DNA of 16,583 nucleotides from Actinomycetes bacterium. GTDB taxonomy: Bacteria > Actinomycetota > Actinomycetes > Actinomycetales > Actinomycetaceae. Numbering within the stretch: the stretch's first letter is position 1; each line of letters starts with the position of its first letter. The notes under the pieces are model-generated. The model saw nothing but the letters and a program-made list of their open reading frames with translations. It was not told where the DNA came from and searched no databases. The stretch lies in the NCBI GenBank assembly GCA_023389315.1, contig JAEWEQ010000077.1, forward strand, positions 1 through 16,583, read 5' to 3'. Shown here piece by piece: positions 15,854-16,583 of the stretch. The translations under genes were made by a program, and so were the position numbers.

Positions 15854-16381
15854 CTACCTGCGCACATCGTCGAGATCACGGTAGTGGATGCCCGTGTACT
15901 GCATGGCGATGAGGTCTTCGGGATGTCGTACGCACAGGTAAATCACGGTTAGAAACACCCACTCTAGGGGCTTCATCAATATCCAAACTATGTCGGCTGC
16001 CCATTTGGTTCTTATGCGTTTAGCCAGATCGAAGCCGTAGTGATCGTAGAAACCGCGGATCACTCGGTGGGTGAGCGGTAGCCGGTCGCAGATGACTTGT
16101 TCCAATGCGTTCGCCACCAGCAGTTGTCGATTCACCACTTTCCGGCGACCGTGGCGGATACCGCTACGAAGTGGTTTAACGAGCTTGTGGTGGCCACCTG
16201 CCGCCACCGTGCACAGATAGTGCTCGTCGTAGTACACATTGGGCGGGGAGGTTTGTTGCGATAAGGTCCAGTCGCTGGTGTCCGTAAATGCTCTGATTAG
16301 GGCGTGTGGGCCCTGTCCCAGCAATACCAGAGCCGCATAGGCCAAGCCCAGCAGTGGTAACGCCACCGCGAAGGCTGCCAC
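15854..16381 (-). CDS. Small membrane protein of unknown function (possibly DUF6688-like)
   Basis: The ORF of 175 codons reads from a GTG at 16381 to a TAG at 15854-15856. It has an N-terminal hydrophobic segment (about 2-22) and a second one (about 129-151), with a basic, soluble-looking region between. Stretches that look conserved are YLCTVAAGGHHKLVKP (55-70), VVNRQLLVANALEQVI (82-97), HRVIRGFYDHYG (105-116) and LMKPLEWVFL (135-144). From memory these resemble an uncharacterised membrane protein family I associate with DUF6688; this was not checked. The GTG has no good ribosome site, while a strong one lies 26 bases further up before an out-of-frame ATG (16407). The true start may therefore be at 16407 with a lost base. 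GC content is lower than in the operon (about 45-63% in hand-counted 60-base lines). Confidence 0.6.
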   Translation of the reverse strand: MAAFAVALPLLGLAYAALVLLGQGPHALIRAFTDTSDWTLSQQTSPPNVYYDEHYLCTVAAGGHHKLVKPLRSGIRHGRRKVVNRQLLVANALEQVICDRLPLTHRVIRGFYDHYGFDLAKRIRTKWAADIVWILMKPLEWVFLTVIYLCVRHPEDLIAMQYTGIHYRDLDDVRR

Positions 16382-16404
16382 CGGCCAGGTTTTCGCCCGC
16401 GCGG

Positions 16405-16420
16405 CATAACAACTCCTTTC
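16405..16420 (-). promoter_or_regulatory. Strong ribosome binding site and ATG out of frame with the downstream ORF
   Basis: On the minus strand GAAAGGAG (16420-16413) is followed after 5 bases by ATG (16407-16405). That ATG opens a 36-codon frame ending at TAA (16297-16299), not the 175-codon ORF, which is offset by one base. The first ten residues, MPRGRKPGRW, are strongly basic and would make a natural N-terminal anchor for the hydrophobic helix of the main ORF. Confidence 0.6.
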
Positions 16421-16431
16421 CCGGCCAGCAC

Positions 16432-16459
16432 CTCATATACTAGCTAAACCAGTTGTCAC
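16432..16459 (-). promoter_or_regulatory. Candidate promoter for the minus-strand membrane gene
   Basis: On the minus strand GTGACA (16459-16454) and TATGAG (16437-16432) are 16 bases apart, with TATATG as an alternative -10. The region is A/T-rich compared with its surroundings. Transcription would start about 20 bases before the ATG at 16407. The matches to consensus are partial. Confidence 0.3.
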
Positions 16460-16463
16460 CTAT

Positions 16464-16583
16464 CTACGCAGCAGACCCTTCCTGAAGCGGGCCCTCACGA
16501 TGGCAAGCCAGGAATTTAACGTCTTTCAAACTCACCAAACAAGCCAAGATAGCGTTAGAATCAGTGATGGTGAAGATGGATTC
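16464..16583 (-). CDS. Possible C-terminal end of an unidentified gene (runs off the window)
   Basis: On the minus strand the frame is open from the window edge (16583) through 39 codons to a TAG at 16466-16464. It would end 56 bases before the ATG at 16407 of the downstream membrane gene. Codons look ordinary (hand-counted third-position GC about 54%) but the piece is short, and I recognise no family in it. The opposite strand is also open over the same bases from an ATG at 16500, with poorer codon use and no good ribosome site. The call is tentative. Confidence 0.3.
   Translation of the reverse strand, partial: ESIFTITDSNAILACLVSLKDVKFLACHREGPLQEGSAA

Noticed and set aside
16500..16583. 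Plus-strand partial ORF from the ATG at 16500
   Set aside because: It has 28 codons with low third-position GC (10 of 28), a rare AGA codon and no clear ribosome site. The opposite strand looks slightly better, though neither is certain.
1..16583. CRISPR arrays, tRNA or rRNA genes, insertion sequences, phage genes, defence systems
   Set aside because: No regularly spaced repeats, cloverleaf-like stretches, transposase motifs or terminal inverted repeats were seen on reading both strands by eye; a short or degenerate example could still be missed.

Overview
The window is high-GC DNA, roughly two thirds G+C over most of its length. It carries a giant single-chain type I fatty acid synthase with the actinobacterial domain order, a two-subunit actinobacterial-type acyl-CoA carboxylase, and AcpS directly behind the synthase. 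Together these point to an actinomycete. Leaner relatives such as Actinomycetaceae or bifidobacteria are my best guess, but the sequence alone does not settle the genus.

Layout. Positions 1-486 hold the 3' part of a gene that looks like the C-terminal ligand domain of a TetR-type regulator. After a 188-bp gap with two palindromes, a tight co-directional block follows: birA (biotin-protein ligase, 675-1562), a biotin carboxylase/biotin carrier fusion (1575-3698, TTG start), a carboxyltransferase beta subunit (3695-5290, ATGA overlap), fas (5307-14540, about 3,077 aa) and acpS (14551-14970, TTG start). A GC-rich, hairpin-prone 165-bp gap separates acpS from bioY (15136-15750), the S component of an ECF biotin transporter. 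A hairpin-rich stretch (15751-15853) lies between bioY and a convergent minus-strand gene (15854-16381) for a small two-helix membrane protein of unknown function. The last ~120 bp are lower in GC and contain the apparent end of another minus-strand ORF.

How the genes work together. BioY imports biotin. BirA attaches it to Lys622 of the carrier domain. The carboxylase pair makes malonyl-CoA; Ile419 of the beta subunit suggests acetyl-CoA is accepted. AcpS puts phosphopantetheine on the built-in ACP of FAS, and FAS then makes long-chain acyl-CoA. Nearly all of de novo fatty acid synthesis plus its biotin supply is therefore in one locus. No biotin biosynthesis gene is seen.

I did not find a clearly new biological system. 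The points most worth following up are the paired palindromes beside a TetR-like gene, the variant ATP-grasp loop and repeat-bearing tail of the carboxylase, the specificity residue of the beta subunit, and the minus-strand gene, whose best ribosome site and ATG are in the wrong frame.
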